Positions 1 to 10,852 are shown, counted from the first letter of the stretch. The stretch is DNA of 30,080 bases from Isochrysis galbana (GCA_018136815.1 CM030931.1:11878586-11908665), one strand, 5' to 3'. Numbers and translations are program-made. Notes: generated by a model not told the origin, from the letters alone.

Positions 1-1263
1 CGCCTTGGCAAGCACTAGCGGGATCAACAAGTTCGTTGAGGCGTCACCGTCGAGCACGATACCGTCGAGGGAAGGACGAACACGCAGGTTGTACTTGTCA
101 ATGAGGGCGTCGAGATCGCCTTTCTCGAACCAGTCGACTATGTCATCCAGCATCTCGCCGCAGCCGATGGCGTCCATGGCCTTCGGAGTGAACTCAAAAC
201 CGCCCTTACCACTGAGCATGTCCGTGCCAATGCAGTAGTGCCGATACGCGAGGATGCCCCCGGAGTCGAGGTCACACATTGTGCCTGAGCCATTGAGCGA
301 GTTGCGTCCACGTGTGAGCCAGAACATGTCGTTCGTGAGGACGAGCTGTTCGATTGAACCGTATCGTACGACCAAGTAGCGCACCAACTCAAGCATCTCC
401 TTCTGCAGCTTCTCGATCCACGGTAGGAGCTTGCTAAGGTATCGGTCGAAGGTGTTATGCGACATCACTTGCTCCCCTTGCGCGATCGCCACAGTTGCGT
501 AGTCCGAATACATCTGCCCTGCGAGCAGGCACCCAAGAACCTTCATCACGATGTACTCCGGTCGAGAGTTGGTTTGCTTCCTCCGCTTTTGCTTCCGCCG
601 ATCATTCTTAGTCAGCCCATCGCCATCCTCATCCATTCCCTCCGAGCCCGAGTCCACGTCGAGATTGATACGGCATGCCTTGCCCGTCTTGATGTTGATC
701 ATGTCCCCACACACTGAGCACATGAACGGGAGCATCACCGAGTGAATGGCCATCTTCGACTCAGGAGCCACCGGGATGAACTCGGCCGAGCAGCACTTTG
801 ACTGCGTCTTCATCGCGATGGAGTTGGCGAGCTCACGGACGTCCACGGTGGAGAACACGTCGAAGGCTGCGCTCGCAGTCGCAGCCTCGATGCGCGCCTT
901 CAGCTCGCGCAGCTGCTTTGCTTCCTGGCGGTCGTGAGCTGCTGCCTCAGCAGGCGAGAAGATGTCACTGCGCCGGCGCTTGCGTGGGCCCGATGGAGGA
1001 GATGCGGCTGGCGATGCCCTTCCCTTGCCGCGTGGACGACCGCGCTTTGCTTGTGGCGCGCCTGCGCCATTCCGCATCGCCTCGGCTGCAGCTGGCCTCG
1101 CTGCTTTCTTTGGCCGGCCGCGAGGTCGAGGTGGAGGTGGGGCTTCCTCAGCCATGGGAAGCTCATGGTCCGAGTCTCCATCCGGCCCTTCCATCACCAT
1201 CACTTCCTCCTCCCCAGCCTCTGAGGCCGAGTCGCTGAAGGCCTCCGCGCGAAGTCGCCGCAT
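1..1263 (-). CDS. Mutator-like transposase, N-terminal 421 residues (cut by window edge)
   Basis: Reading the minus strand from the ATG at 1263 gives 421 codons without a stop, running off the window at base 1. The N-terminus is acidic, then carries two AT-hook-like stretches (RPRGRPKK near residue 50 and KRGRPRGKGR near residue 75) followed by a basic KRRRS nuclear-localisation-like run. A CSVCG pair near residue 182 could be half of a zinc knuckle. From about residue 265 the pattern follows the Mutator-like transposase domain: SHNTFDRYL, then LTNDMFWLTRGRNSLNG with the likely first catalytic Asp, an RHYC motif, and IVLDGDAST with a likely second Asp. Family knowledge: such enzymes cut and paste DNA using a DDE/D triad; the third acid would lie outside the window. 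The start is inferred; upstream sequence is G/C homopolymer. The gene diverges from the SANT-like gene at 1525, so both may belong to one element. Family assignment rests on motif recall, not on a search. Confidence 0.6.
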   Translation of the reverse strand, partial: MRRLRAEAFSDSASEAGEEEVMVMEGPDGDSDHELPMAEEAPPPPRPRGRPKKAARPAAAEAMRNGAGAPQAKRGRPRGKGRASPAASPPSGPRKRRRSDIFSPAEAAAHDRQEAKQLRELKARIEAATASAAFDVFSTVDVRELANSIAMKTQSKCCSAEFIPVAPESKMAIHSVMLPFMCSVCGDMINIKTGKACRINLDVDSGSEGMDEDGDGLTKNDRRKQKRRKQTNSRPEYIVMKVLGCLLAGQMYSDYATVAIAQGEQVMSHNTFDRYLSKLLPWIEKLQKEMLELVRYLVVRYGSIEQLVLTNDMFWLTRGRNSLNGSGTMCDLDSGGILAYRHYCIGTDMLSGKGGFEFTPKAMDAIGCGEMLDDIVDWFEKGDLDALIDKYNLRVRPSLDGIVLDGDASTNLLIPLVLAKA

Positions 1264-1356
1264 TGCTTGCGCGAGCGAAGGGAAAGGGAAAGGAGGGGGC
1301 GGGTGGGGGGGGGGGGGGAGCCGAAAAAAACCTGCACCTACCACCTTAAACCGGAG

Positions 1357-1391
1357 AGTTGGAAGAGGCCCAGTGCGCGCCTCTTCCAACT
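1357..1391. promoter_or_regulatory. Perfect 13-bp inverted repeat between two divergent transposon genes
   Basis: AGTTGGAAGAGGC at 1357-1369 is repeated as its exact reverse complement at 1379-1391, with a 9-base spacer. It lies in the 261-bp gap between the minus-strand start at 1263 and the plus-strand start at 1525. Its position suggests a dimer-binding operator or shared promoter element, but this role is inferred. Confidence 0.5.
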
Positions 1392-1524
1392 GTCTGCCGG
1401 TGGAAGAGAGGGAGAGAGGAGAGCGAGAGAGCGATGGCGCCGAGGCCGGTGAGGGCAGCCCGGCGGCACATGCCAACCGCGAGCCAAGGCGCCGGCCGAG
1501 CGTCACAAGGGTGGCGGGGTGGCG

Positions 1525-3011
1525 ATGATGGGGCCCCAGCCCAGCCAGCAGCGCTCACAACGCCCCCTCACTCGCCGCGTTCCGCAGGAGAGAGAAGCGC
1601 GCAACAGCCGCTTCGACTGGACAGTGGAGCGCAAGGTTGCGCTGCTCAAGCAAGTGCTGGAGGCAGGCGACGAGGCGTTCAAGACGTTCAAGGACGGCAG
1701 CACGACGGCGAAGAACGGACACACCCAGAAGTGGGTGTGGACGAACGAGGAGAATGGCATCTTGCCCATGGTGATGCGCGACGACTCCATGCAGGGCGCC
1801 TCGTTGCCATCGTACGCCTCTGTGATCGCCTCGCTCAAAGGTTGGGTTCAGGTGTGCCTTGCGATTGCGGCGACAGGCTTGCACGCGTGGCTTCACCACA
1901 AGCCTTGCCTGGGCCTTCAGGCATTGTCTCATCCCAACAGGCAAATTCACTGCCCCCCCCCCACTTGCCTGCCTGCGGATGCAGGCAGGCGCGCATCTCT
2001 TCACCGCTGGCAAGGAGCAAGCGGAGCCGATTGAGGAAGACGACCCGAGGACACCTCGGAGACCAAGTCGGAGCGGCCTCTGTCGGAGTACGAGACGTTG
2101 ATCATTGAGGTGAGCGAGCTCCTCAAGTCGGCGTCCCAAAACTCTGCCAAGCGCAAGGCAGAGAGAGAAGCGGATCGTACCGCGAATGCGGCACAGAACG
2201 AGGCAGCAAAGCAAGCGTACCGCGACCTGAGCGAAGATGAGTTGCGGGTGAGTGCTCGGCCCCAATGCGGCATTCTGCCTGTGCTCGCACGCCCCGCGCA
2301 GCACGTCTCACTACTCCCGTGTGCACTCGCTCGCAGGCCGCACAGCGCTCGGGGTCAGGCAGCGTGCAATCGAGCACCGAGTCGCTCCCCGACCGCATTG
2401 AGGTCGAGTCCTACATGCTGCACTACTTTGAGGAGGAGCTCGCGGAGGGTCTCGACTTGCAGGACTTCCTCAAGGACGAACCAAGGTGGCCTGCAGGGTT
2501 CGCGTTGGACGGCCCCGACTCCGGAGGTAAGTACCATTTTGTGCGTAAGGAGGACAGCGCACAAAGCGCAAAGAAGGTGAAGCCCGCGACCGCACGTAAA
2601 GCGGCACATGCGCGCGATGCGCTTGTTGACATTCTTGAAGCGCACAAGGAGGAGATTGCGGCGAGTGCCAAGGCGAATGACGCGCTAGCGGCTGCGCAGG
2701 CGAGGCGCGACGAAATGGCAAGCAAGGCACAAGCAGAGGAGGCCTCATTCCGTGCGCGAGAGCTCGCGCATCGGGAGCGCACGGAGTTGGCGGCGTTGGA
2801 GCGTGAAAAGGAGCGTGACTTGCGCGAGGAAAAGCGTTGGGAGTACGAAGTGGCGCGTGAGGAAGCGCGCGCGAGGCGTGAGGCGGTAGTGGATGAAGAG
2901 CGCAGGAAGTGGAAGGAGGAGCAGGCTAAGCGCGAAGACGCGCGTGACGAACGGCAAACGCGGATGATGACGTGCATGATGCAGCTAATCGAGAAAGCAT
3001 TATCCAAGTGA
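1525..3011 (+). CDS. SANT/Myb-like DNA-binding protein with C-terminal coiled coil
   Basis: Proposed exons are 1525-1851, 2050-2247 and 2337-3011, all joined in phase 0, giving 399 residues. Exon 1 holds a Trp-spaced helical segment (FDWTVERKVALLKQV ... KWVWTNEENG) resembling the SANT/Myb-like domains of transposon accessory proteins. Exon 3 ends in a long charged coiled coil rich in Ala, Arg and Glu (about residues 250-390). The second intron (2248-2336) is canonical, GTGAGT to CTCGCAG. The first is less certain: the best in-frame acceptor is the AG at 2048-2049, but just upstream a plausible acidic coding stretch (PIEEDD, 2029-2046) runs one base out of frame, so a one-base deletion near 2045 is an alternative. 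ATG 1525 is preferred over 1528 only because it is first. By analogy with PIF/Harbinger Myb-like partners it may bring a transposase to DNA; here its divergent neighbour is Mutator-like, so the pairing is unusual or coincidental. Confidence 0.6.
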
Positions 3012-3122
3012 GACGGAGAAAGACAGAGAGAGATGAATGGAGAGAGGGAGAGAGGGGGGGGAAGGGAGGGGAGAAGCGAGTACGAGAAAGGGAAAGACGG
3101 AGAGGGGGAACCGGAGCTAGAT
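3012..3122. repeat. Purine-rich low-complexity tract
   Basis: Immediately after the TGA at 3009-3011 the plus strand is almost pure A and G, mostly GAGAG and GGGAG runs. It probably forms the 3' untranslated region of the preceding gene. No coding signal is seen. Confidence 0.6.
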
Positions 3123-3323
3123 ATCGATACAGGGATCCGGGGGCGTACACGTTGTGCCGCACGCGGACTCGGAAGTGCACGTGTCATATGTCAAGTGCGA
3201 GCACAACGTGCGATGTACTCACGCCTATTCTATATGATTCTTTTTGCGCCGTCCCAAATCAAGAATAAAGTAGATTGCCGGCGTGGCCGTCACGGAAGGG
3301 CTCACGCGGTAGGGCCTGACAAG

Positions 3324-3465
3324 AGTTGCCGGCAACTTTTTGAGCAACTTTGGGGTGTTTGAGAGGGCGAGCAACTTTTGAGCAACTTTAAGGGCCACAG
3401 GCAACATTGAGCAACTCGAGCAACTTACCTAGCAACTTACCCATAGATAGGCCCGTTAGAGGAGC
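3324..3465. repeat. Irregular GCAACTT minisatellite
   Basis: The core GAGCAACTT or AGCAACTT recurs about nine times, spaced 10 to 20 bases apart. It begins at the 12-bp palindrome GTTGCCGGCAAC (3325-3336). Unit length varies, so this is a degenerate tandem repeat and not a clean satellite. Confidence 0.6.
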
Positions 3466-3500
3466 AACCTACCCCTCCTAGATCTATAGATAGGCCGAGC

Positions 3501-3719
<219 letters not shown>

Positions 3720-4037
3720 GGGATCTGGAGGAGAGAGCAGAGAGGGGGTTGTTGAGAAAGAGAGAAAATGCCGTAGGGGGCCCTCTCACCCCTTCACCTT
3801 CTCACCTCTCCCACATTGGTTTTTTTTTCTTGTAGAGGGGAGAACAGAGAATAGAGGGGCGGGCAAGGCACACTTACATTATTTGAAACTTGCACCCCCG
3901 AGGTACAAGCCCCTCGTTACCTTGACGTTGAGAGCTATGGATGCTGGCCTTCGCGGGGTACATAGATAGCCCTAATATCCGGATACCTAGGTACTAGATA
4001 CTAGATATTTAGATAGCTTTGTATCACATGCATAGCC

Positions 4038-5347
4038 TTAGTACGGGCCGCCGGCCATGTAAGCCTCTAACGAAGGTGGATGAAGGTGAAACTTGGCATT
4101 GACAATGGAGCCGTACAAGCAGGTGTGCATGTTAGTGAACACATTTGCAACGCGCAGATAGTTTCCCAAGTCACGCCGCAAAGGTTGCTGCGCTTTGCCA
4201 ACGTCTATCCACGGCCACAGCTTGGCAATCTTGCCGAACCCCCACTCGACGCTGACCCGAAATGGGCTCATAGCTTTGTTGAAATGAGCCTGCCATGGTG
4301 CAAGCACGCCGCGGTAGATCCTGTAAAGGTAGGCCGATTGTGGATACGCCGAGTCGCCGAACAAGCAGTACGTTTGCCCAGCACCGCAGCATAGACGCAT
4401 TATGTGCACAACCCCGACTGCCGGCACAAAAAGGAGTCGTGTCGAGAGCCGTGCACAGGCCGAAAGGCCAAGGCTGTATGCCATTAGGGAAGACTAGACC
4501 CTGAATCTTCACCCCATGACACCTCTTGTGCCCTGAATAATAGAATTGTTGACCACGCACAGGCCGCGCAGTCTCCCACAGCTTGCCATCAACGAACCCC
4601 ACCAGGTTCGGCACTGGGACCCCCACCGAAAGAAACGCAGAGGCAAAAAGTGGAAACAAGGGGGCAAACGATGAAAAACTCCGCGAGTCCACCAGGTGGG
4701 GGAACTTGTTGTGAATGTGGGTCACTACGGTCGTGTGCGCCTCCGAGATGGCCGCTTCGCTTCGCCCGCACTCCCAGGACAACGTCGTTGCACTCCCTGC
4801 ACAGAAGTGTACGGCGAGGTTGGGGTGAGGAGAGGGAGAGAGAATGCGTAAGCAGGTGATGTGATGCACAAACCTGCGGTCCTGAAGCGCCGCAGCGTGA
4901 TGAGAGCGGCCTCTTCTCCGCTGAAGACATGCCCTCCGCGAAGCCGAAAGCCAGCGGGAGCTGCAGTGCTTCGATGAATCGCGGCAGATCAGCCAGCCGG
5001 ATACCGAAGCGCGCGTAAATGTCGCGCGTCAGTACCTCGTCGCTGCCGCCCGCGGCCGCTGACTCTCGCGCCAGCCGAGCGAGCGACAGCCGCTCTGGCC
5101 CAATGCGCGAGCGCGTGACGCGCACCAACGGCTCTGCGGCAAAGACGAGGAGCGCTGCCTCGATCGCACGCGGTCGCGCCGTGGCGCGCAGTCCCGAGCC
5201 GTCCAATCTCCTCTGCCTGCGCCGTCTCCACCTCGCAATGCACACCTGCAGGGCTAGGGCGAGGCGAGCATCCTCCACCTCTTGCACTGTGAAGGGCGCG
5301 TGGGCATCTCGCGGGAGGGGCCCGACAGTGCGCGCGCTCTCTTTCAA
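4038..5347 (-). pseudogene. PIF/Harbinger-type DDE transposase, decayed
   Basis: The reading frame runs right to left. The first part (5347 to about 4933) ends in RFGIRLADLPRFIEAL, the usual segment before the SGEEA motif. That motif (VFSGEEAALITLRRFR) is one frame off, so a base is missing near 4932. A 77-bp intron (4873-4797, GTTTG to TGTGCAG) then joins WECGRSEAAISEAH, FVDGK (first Asp, about 4589) and HGVKIQGLVFPNGI. The second-Asp motif GPVHGSRHDS (about 4440) and the LFGDSAYP block (about 4360) lie in two further frames. The last stretch contains VEWGFGKI with the catalytic Glu (about 4246) and ends LHPPSLEAY at a TAA. All motifs and their order fit the Harbinger DDE endonuclease, which makes 3-bp target duplications. 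At least three frameshifts break it. No Myb-like partner, terminal inverted repeats or duplication were found here; no ATG is evident at the 5' end. Confidence 0.8.
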
Positions 5348-5495
5348 CCACTTGTTGGAACCAAGAAGCGAGTTTACATTTTGTGGAGCAGTTGCAAGAG
5401 CCCTCCACAGAACTATTTCAGGCCCGTTCTTTCAACCTTCCTAAAACCCTGCAAAGACCTCTACTCCCAGTGAGTAATGTATTGTACTCTGTGGT

Positions 5496-5543
5496 GAATC
5501 TACGAATCTATGAATCTATGAATCTATGAATCTATGAATCTAT
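5496..5543. repeat. 8-bp tandem repeat GAATCTAT, six units
   Basis: Units begin at 5496, 5504, 5512, 5520, 5528 and 5536. The first ends in C instead of T; the other five are identical. It lies between the Harbinger pseudogene and the NTH1 gene. Confidence 0.95.
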
Positions 5544-5800
5544 GAAGCCAGCCCTCATTTTGCCGCGCCAGCCGCATCGCGCCAAAGCGGGGGGGGGTCG
5601 GGAGGGCGAGGGACAGAGGGGCCAGCATTCGGTCCCTCTCAGCGGCGGCGCAGCTCGCGCTGCTAGCTCTGTCGCCCGCCTCGGCTCTACTCCAGTTCCG
5701 ACCCAGCTCACTCCTCGCCGCGCTACGCCTGCCCGCTCTCACACGCACACTGCGGCTCTCTCGTACGTCCGCCGCAGCCTCAGCCACCAGGCCAGACTCG

Positions 5801-7104
5801 ATGGGCGACTTCTCGCCTGAGGCGCCGACACCGAGGAAGAGGACGCGCAGGGCGAGCCAGCAAGTCGATAACACCGTCGTCAGTATCGCAGCCGAGGTCA
5901 GCACCCCTTCTGCCGGAGTGATGGCTGCGGTGAGGACACCAATGGAGAGCAAGACGCGCAAGAGGAGCAGGGCATCGCCAACAGCAGTAAATACTCCTGC
6001 TTCTACAGAGACAGCGACCTCACCTTCCAAGGGCAAGATGAGGGCCAAGGCCAAGTCGTCACGAGCCGCGTCACCAGCGCCAGTGCCTATTGATCCGCCC
6101 GTGGGGTGGCGTGAGACGTGGGACATCATCATGGAACTGCGAAAGGATCGCACGGCAGTTGTGGACTCCATGGGATCAGAGAGCATAAATGACACGGCCT
6201 CGGAGGAAGAGCGTGCCTATCACGTCCTGGTGCGCACCACCCTAGTGTGCACGAGCCATTGCTCGAATGCGGTGAGGCGCGCAACCCCTCAGGTGGACAC
6301 GAATACCGTTGCTCCTTTCCCTTCCTCTAATTCAGTTAGCCTTATGCTCTCCTCGCAAACAAAGGATACGGTGAACTTTGCAACCATGGAAAAGTTGCGT
6401 GCTCATGGCCTCACTCCGGCGAACATTTTGGCTACGGATGATGAAACCCTGGACGGTCTGATCAGAGCCGTCGGCTTTCACAACAACAAGGTCTGGTACC
6501 CTGCATGCAAAACAAGCACTCATCTTGCATGCTGTTTGTTATTTTTATGTGGAGGATGGTCCCCTTCGTAATCCGTCAAGCTGCGGGCTCTCCCTCCCTA
6601 CCTGCCCGCCCCGAATACTTTGCAGGTCAAGTATTGAAGCAGACTGCTGAAATTCTGATCAGTAAGCACGGCGGTCGCGTGCCAGACACCATGGAAGACT
6701 TGCTCACTTTACCGGGCGTCGGGCCGAAAATGTCACTCATCCTTCTCAATGTCGTTTACGGGAAGGGTTGAAGGTATTTCCGTCGATACGCACGTGCACC
6801 GTATCTCTAATCAGCTTGGCTGGGTTGGCTCTAGCGGTCCGACCAAGACGCCAGAACACACTCGAAAGGCCATCGAATCCTGGATGCCCCGTGATATTTG
6901 CATGAAGTCAATGTAGTGCTTGTCGGCTTTGGGGCAAGAAATCCAAACGGAGAGGCGAAATTGCTACGCAAAGCAATGCAAAGTTCCCAGCCTCAAGAAG
7001 CCGCCCGTATTCTAGTGACTTGTGGGCTCGATGTTCACAAGGTGGCACGAGAAAATGACATCCAGCTCCCTGAGAGCTTCCTATGTGGCGACCTCGTAGA
7101 TTAA
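5801..7104 (+). pseudogene. NTH1: Endonuclease III homologue (DNA glycosylase/AP lyase), frame-broken
   Basis: The enzyme removes oxidised pyrimidines in base-excision repair, in nucleus or organelles. The N-terminus (about 100 residues) is basic and Ser/Thr-rich with PRKRTRR, a likely nuclear signal. The conserved core then begins (WRETWDIIMELRK, DSMGSES, YHVL), continues in exon 2 (LMLSSQTKD to GFHNNK, ending 6490) and exon 3 (from 6626). Both key features are present: LPGVGPKMS, the helix-hairpin-helix with the catalytic Lys, and VDTHVHR with the catalytic Asp. However, single-base shifts are needed at the exon 2 start (6335), near 6634, near 6767, near 6896 and probably in GGGG near 6938. 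The C-terminal tail has no four-Cys iron-sulfur motif in any frame. Intron 2 (6491-6625) is GT-AG. Intron 1 (about 6230-6335) starts with GT but leaves the frame off by one. Either a decaying gene or locally poor sequence; identity itself is secure. Confidence 0.85.
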
Positions 7105-8120
7105 GGAAGCTGTTAAGCACATCGAGCAACGAATACTGCGTGTCTACGGCGATGGAGGTGTGGAGGGCAAGTAGTGCAGCGAAGCAGCAATAGAGGATCA
7201 GTCACGTTTGCGCTCTCACTTCAGTGCAAGGCCATCCGTATTGGTTTCGCACCAAGTTTCATCATCAGACCTCATCCATGCCTCATATTTTGTTACAAAT
7301 CCAAACACTTTCATACACCGTACAAACATATCATATGAATTTATACTTTGTTCCCGCATGGCAGTGTACAGCCCGCCCTCTCTAAACTCTTATCCCTGAT
7401 GGGGGTGAAGGGACCACCCACCAAGCAACTGCCATGTTTTGCTGACGCCCGGACACCCGGAGCCCTTGCCCCCGATGATAGTCGATAGCCACGCCTGGTT
7501 CGCGCATGCCTTGGCAGCTTGGAAGCCGCTGGTATATGGTATCAAAAAACCTTTTAATATTCTTACCGCACTCGCGGCGAATGGAAGCACTACCTACTAC
7601 ACGTAGCACGTAGCATACTTTCTACACCCCACTTCCCCGGCCCTTCTCCCCCCGCCATCAGGCGGCTCCTCCCTGTTACACTACTAGGGGGGATAACGAG
7701 CCTCAGCCAGAGATCATAAACCCCAGCCGGAGACCATAAATAAACAGCTACATTGTCATTGCCAAAGTTGCATTTGTCAATGCGATTGTTAATTGTCTAG
7801 GAACAAGTAATGGCACTCACACTCACTTTCCGACCTCACTTCTGCGCTTTCCGACCTCACGCTCCTCCTGCACTCCAGCCAGCGAAGCCTGGAAATATGG
7901 CACGGGAGATACTTATACATAACTTATACTTTTTTTCTTTATTCACTTTCATACCCTTATAATTTAGAATAGTGTACTTGACGGCCCTATCAGTGACCGG
8001 GGCTAAAATCCGGAGAGAGGAATCCAGATCCCGAACGCAGTGTGAATGAACGGGGCCATTGTGAAACTCTACAAAAAATGACAAAAAAGACAAGAATCCC
8101 GAAAATATGTACTCTACGTA
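7105..8120. other. Intergenic region, AT-richer
   Basis: No gene is supported. A 14-base direct repeat CTTTCCGACCTCAC starts near 7826 and 7848, and CAGCCAGAGATCATAAA is followed by a near copy near 7720-7740. A short minus-strand open stretch (7390-7590) contains Gly- and Trp-rich sequence with no recognised family. Poly-A/T runs and A+T-rich stretches at 7250-7340 and 7900-8120 contrast with the GC-rich flanks. Confidence 0.5.
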
Positions 8121-8384
8121 CTATTTATTCTTGCGCACACTTTCGTGGTCCACTGGCCGCCGCCGCGCCGCCGCCAGCTTCGCAGCCCTATTCATTGGAG
8201 TGCCATGTGACGCAGAACGGTTAAAACGAGCCTCGGCCCGCGTTTCGCCCTCAGTCAATTCCGCCATATCAACCTCCTCACGCTCCCATCGGGCGGTGGC
8301 ATATTCGCGAGAAACATTAATAAACCCCCGCCATGCCGCTTCTGCCTTTGCTGACCGTTGCAGATTTGGAGATCGCCTAGACGT
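8121..8384 (-). other. Possible 3'-terminal coding exon, unknown protein
   Basis: On the minus strand, 87 codons are open between a TAA at 8385-8387 and the TAG at 8121-8123. The translation is charged and non-repetitive (for example EAAWRGFINVSREYATARWE near its start and DHESVRKNK at its end), which looks more like protein than the plus-strand frames. There is no good start codon, so it would have to be a last exon. A strong donor-like GGTAAGTAAG lies upstream on this strand near 8556, at the end of another open stretch, but no convincing acceptor joins them. No family is recognised. Confidence 0.25.
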
Positions 8385-8937
8385 TTATGCGTTCTTTCGA
8401 TATCCGAGGGGGCTTCCAGAGGTGCTGTCGGGCGGCGCGTACCTCTCGTGAAACGTTCTTTGCGCCCCCGCCCCCCTCCCTGTCCCCCACCCGCCCCCTC
8501 TGGTTGGCCAACAACGATTAGAAGTCTTGCTATCCACCAGTCACCCTAGACTTACTTACCCGCCTTCCACTCGGTGGTTCTGCTCGCCGAGCGAGCGAGT
8601 CTCTCTTACTCCGCGAGCGTTACACCCAGTTGAAGCACGTAACCGACTTCCCGAGCATCTCGAGTGGTGGCCTCGCTCGGAGGGACTCTTGGGGGCTTTC
8701 TGCAGTCGCACGAATGCCCGGGCTGCTGGCACCTGCGTATCGGCCTCGGGCTGGGGAAGCGGCCAGGTGCGCGTGAGAGGCGCTGAGTAGCACTGCAGTA
8801 GGGGCATCGGCGCACAACTGCTCCGAGTTGACGTCCTTCATCCGGCCCTGCGGAGTTCATTGGCCCTCCTCACCTTTGTTGTGACATGAGGCCTTGCGAA
8901 TGTCGTTTCGCCTTTCCCACACAGTTGGCCACACCAG

Positions 8938-10166
8938 ATGGACGAGCGCAGTCGAGATATCTCAGGTGCACAGGGCGTTCCAAGGGATCTCAAGATCCAG
9001 CCAGATCTCCTCATGCCAAAGTACCCATCGGTGGAAGACGCTCTTACGGCAGCGTTGAACTCGCAAGATGTGGCTGCCAACCATGAAGCAATTGCTGCAG
9101 CTCCTGCCGTTGCCATGGCCACCATCTGGCAGCCGGCCTATGCTAGCGCCACGTCTCAATGCTTACCGCTAGTGGGAAATGGCGCGTGGACTGGCGCCCA
9201 CCCCGCTCAAGACAGAATCCATTCAATGAGCTCTGTCCCCATGTCACGTCTGAGTGCACCGCCAATGCACAACGCACAGCCAGTTGGTGTCGGCACCTTC
9301 AATCCTGCTCAAATGAAGTTTCAGAGCGCTTCTGCCACGCCTCCACTCGCGCAACTCGTTATGCCCATGGGCCAGGCTCCTGCCGTCTGGCCGGCGGCTG
9401 GTGCCATGCCGGAGGCGACCATCACTGGAGCATTCTTCAGACGAAGTTCAGATGATGTTGAGGAGGCTGATGATTGCCGTGGCGCGGGTTCAGCGCGTAA
9501 GAATGCCTGGTCGCGCGAGGAAGACGAGATTCTCGCTCGAGTGGTCATGGAATACGGCGCAAGTAAGTGGACGAAGGTAGCGGCTCACCTCCCTGGGCGT
9601 ATGGGCAAACAGTGCCGTGAGCGCTGGTTCAATCACTTGGCACCCGACGTAAAGAAGGGCGAGTGGACGGAGGAGGAGGATCGCCTCATTATGGCAGCAG
9701 TCCGCGAGCACGGCACAAAGTGGTCTGTCATTGTTAAGCAGCTTCCTGGCAGGTCTGACAACGCAATCAAGAACAGGTACTACTCCGCTGTCCGAAAAGC
9801 CAATCGTCAGGTGAGTTGCTGAAATGATGACAACACTCGACCTGCTCGTGCCCATGGCTGCACCTAGCTATTGACATTGTCAGGCCACACTCTGGCTCAA
9901 TAGCGAATATTCACACCCTTTCTCATGCTGCTTGATGGTACGCCATTTCCTGTCGCGGATATGCCTCGCAATGACGTTCATTCATTCGTGGTCGCAGGTT
10001 GCCTCGCAGGACAAACGCAGTGATACAGGTCCCATCATGGCTAGCATGAACGCATCTGCGACCTCGACTTCTGCCGCAATGGCAAGCTCGAGGGTCCAGC
10101 ACGCTGCTGGCCAGATGCTGTCTTTACGAGCCAAGTCGACTCATCTTATCTACCTATGGCTCAGTC
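8938..10166 (+). CDS. c-Myb-like R2R3 MYB transcription factor, 3' end lost in gap
   Basis: The ATG at 8938 opens 291 codons, followed by a canonical intron (9811-9997, GTGAGT to GTCGCAG, phase 0) and a second exon that runs into the N gap. About 185 residues of Ala/Met/Pro-rich, low-structure sequence precede two Myb repeats. Repeat one (about residues 189-239) has WSREED, SKWTKVA and KQCRERWFNHL. Repeat two has WTEEED, TKWSVIV and the hallmark LPGRSDNAIKNRYYS. The QCRERWFNHL and DNAIKN recognition helices match the c-Myb/R2R3 class that binds AACNG-type sites. The first Trp of the second repeat is kept, as in animal c-Myb, whereas land-plant R2R3 proteins usually replace it. Only two repeats are seen. 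The gene is free of frameshifts. Exon 2 (VASQDKRSD onward) is Ser/Ala-rich, without a domain. Target genes are unknown. Confidence 0.9.
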
Positions 10167-10266
10167 NNNNNNNNNNNNNNNNNNNNNNNNNNNNNNNNNN
10201 NNNNNNNNNNNNNNNNNNNNNNNNNNNNNNNNNNNNNNNNNNNNNNNNNNNNNNNNNNNNNNNNNN
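10167..10266. other. Assembly gap, 100 Ns
   Basis: Exactly 100 undetermined bases, a conventional scaffold gap of unknown true size. It truncates the MYB gene. Sequence right of the gap need not be directly adjacent in the genome. Confidence 0.99.
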
Positions 10267-10303
10267 GCTGGCTCGCGCGCTGGCTCACGCACCGGCAGCC
10301 GCG

Positions 10304-10388
10304 CATCTCTCGCAGGCCCTGCGTTGCGCCTAGCGTACGAGCCGGGCGCCGGCGGCCTTGCATCTCTCGCAGGCCCTGAGTTGCGCCT
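10304..10388. repeat. Two-copy tandem repeat, about 55 bp period
   Basis: GCATCTCTCGCAGGCCCTG followed by GTTGCGCCT occurs at about 10304 and again at about 10359, with a diverged spacer. More copies may be hidden in the adjacent gap. The rest of 10389-10790 is GC-rich without a supported gene. Confidence 0.7.
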
Positions 10389-10799
10389 CGCTCCACTCCG
10401 TCCCCTCTGCAAGTGCCGCCGTTCGCGCGGATGCTGGCGCGTGTGTGTCGTGGAGCTGACCGACGGTCGAGCAGTTCGCTCCAGAACAAACCTCCCTTGG
10501 ACTCTGCGCCTCCAGCTCCCACCTCTCCCCGTCCATCGGAAGCGGCGGCGGCCGGCCGAGAGAAAGGAAGAATTGTGGAGAGAGAGCGGCACTCCCATGG
10601 GTTGAGGAGCGGAGCCGCGCTCGAGCCCATCCGACGTCAAATGTAGACCCGCACCAAGATGGACCAGCAGGACGGCGCGACCGAGGGGAGGAGGGGATGG
10701 AAGGGGGAAGGAGGGAAGGGGAAGTCCCCGCCCTGGCGTGCCAGCGCCGGCCGCCGGGCCGCCTGGCGGCCGCCCTCGCTCTGTATTTCGCTTCTTGTT

Positions 10800-10821
10800 C
10801 TTTCTCCTCATTTCCCTCTCC

Positions 10822-10852
<31 letters not shown>

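Noticed and set aside
7550-7563. CCTTTTAATATTCT shared with 28643-28656
   Set aside because: A 14-base AT-rich match without flanking similarity may be chance.
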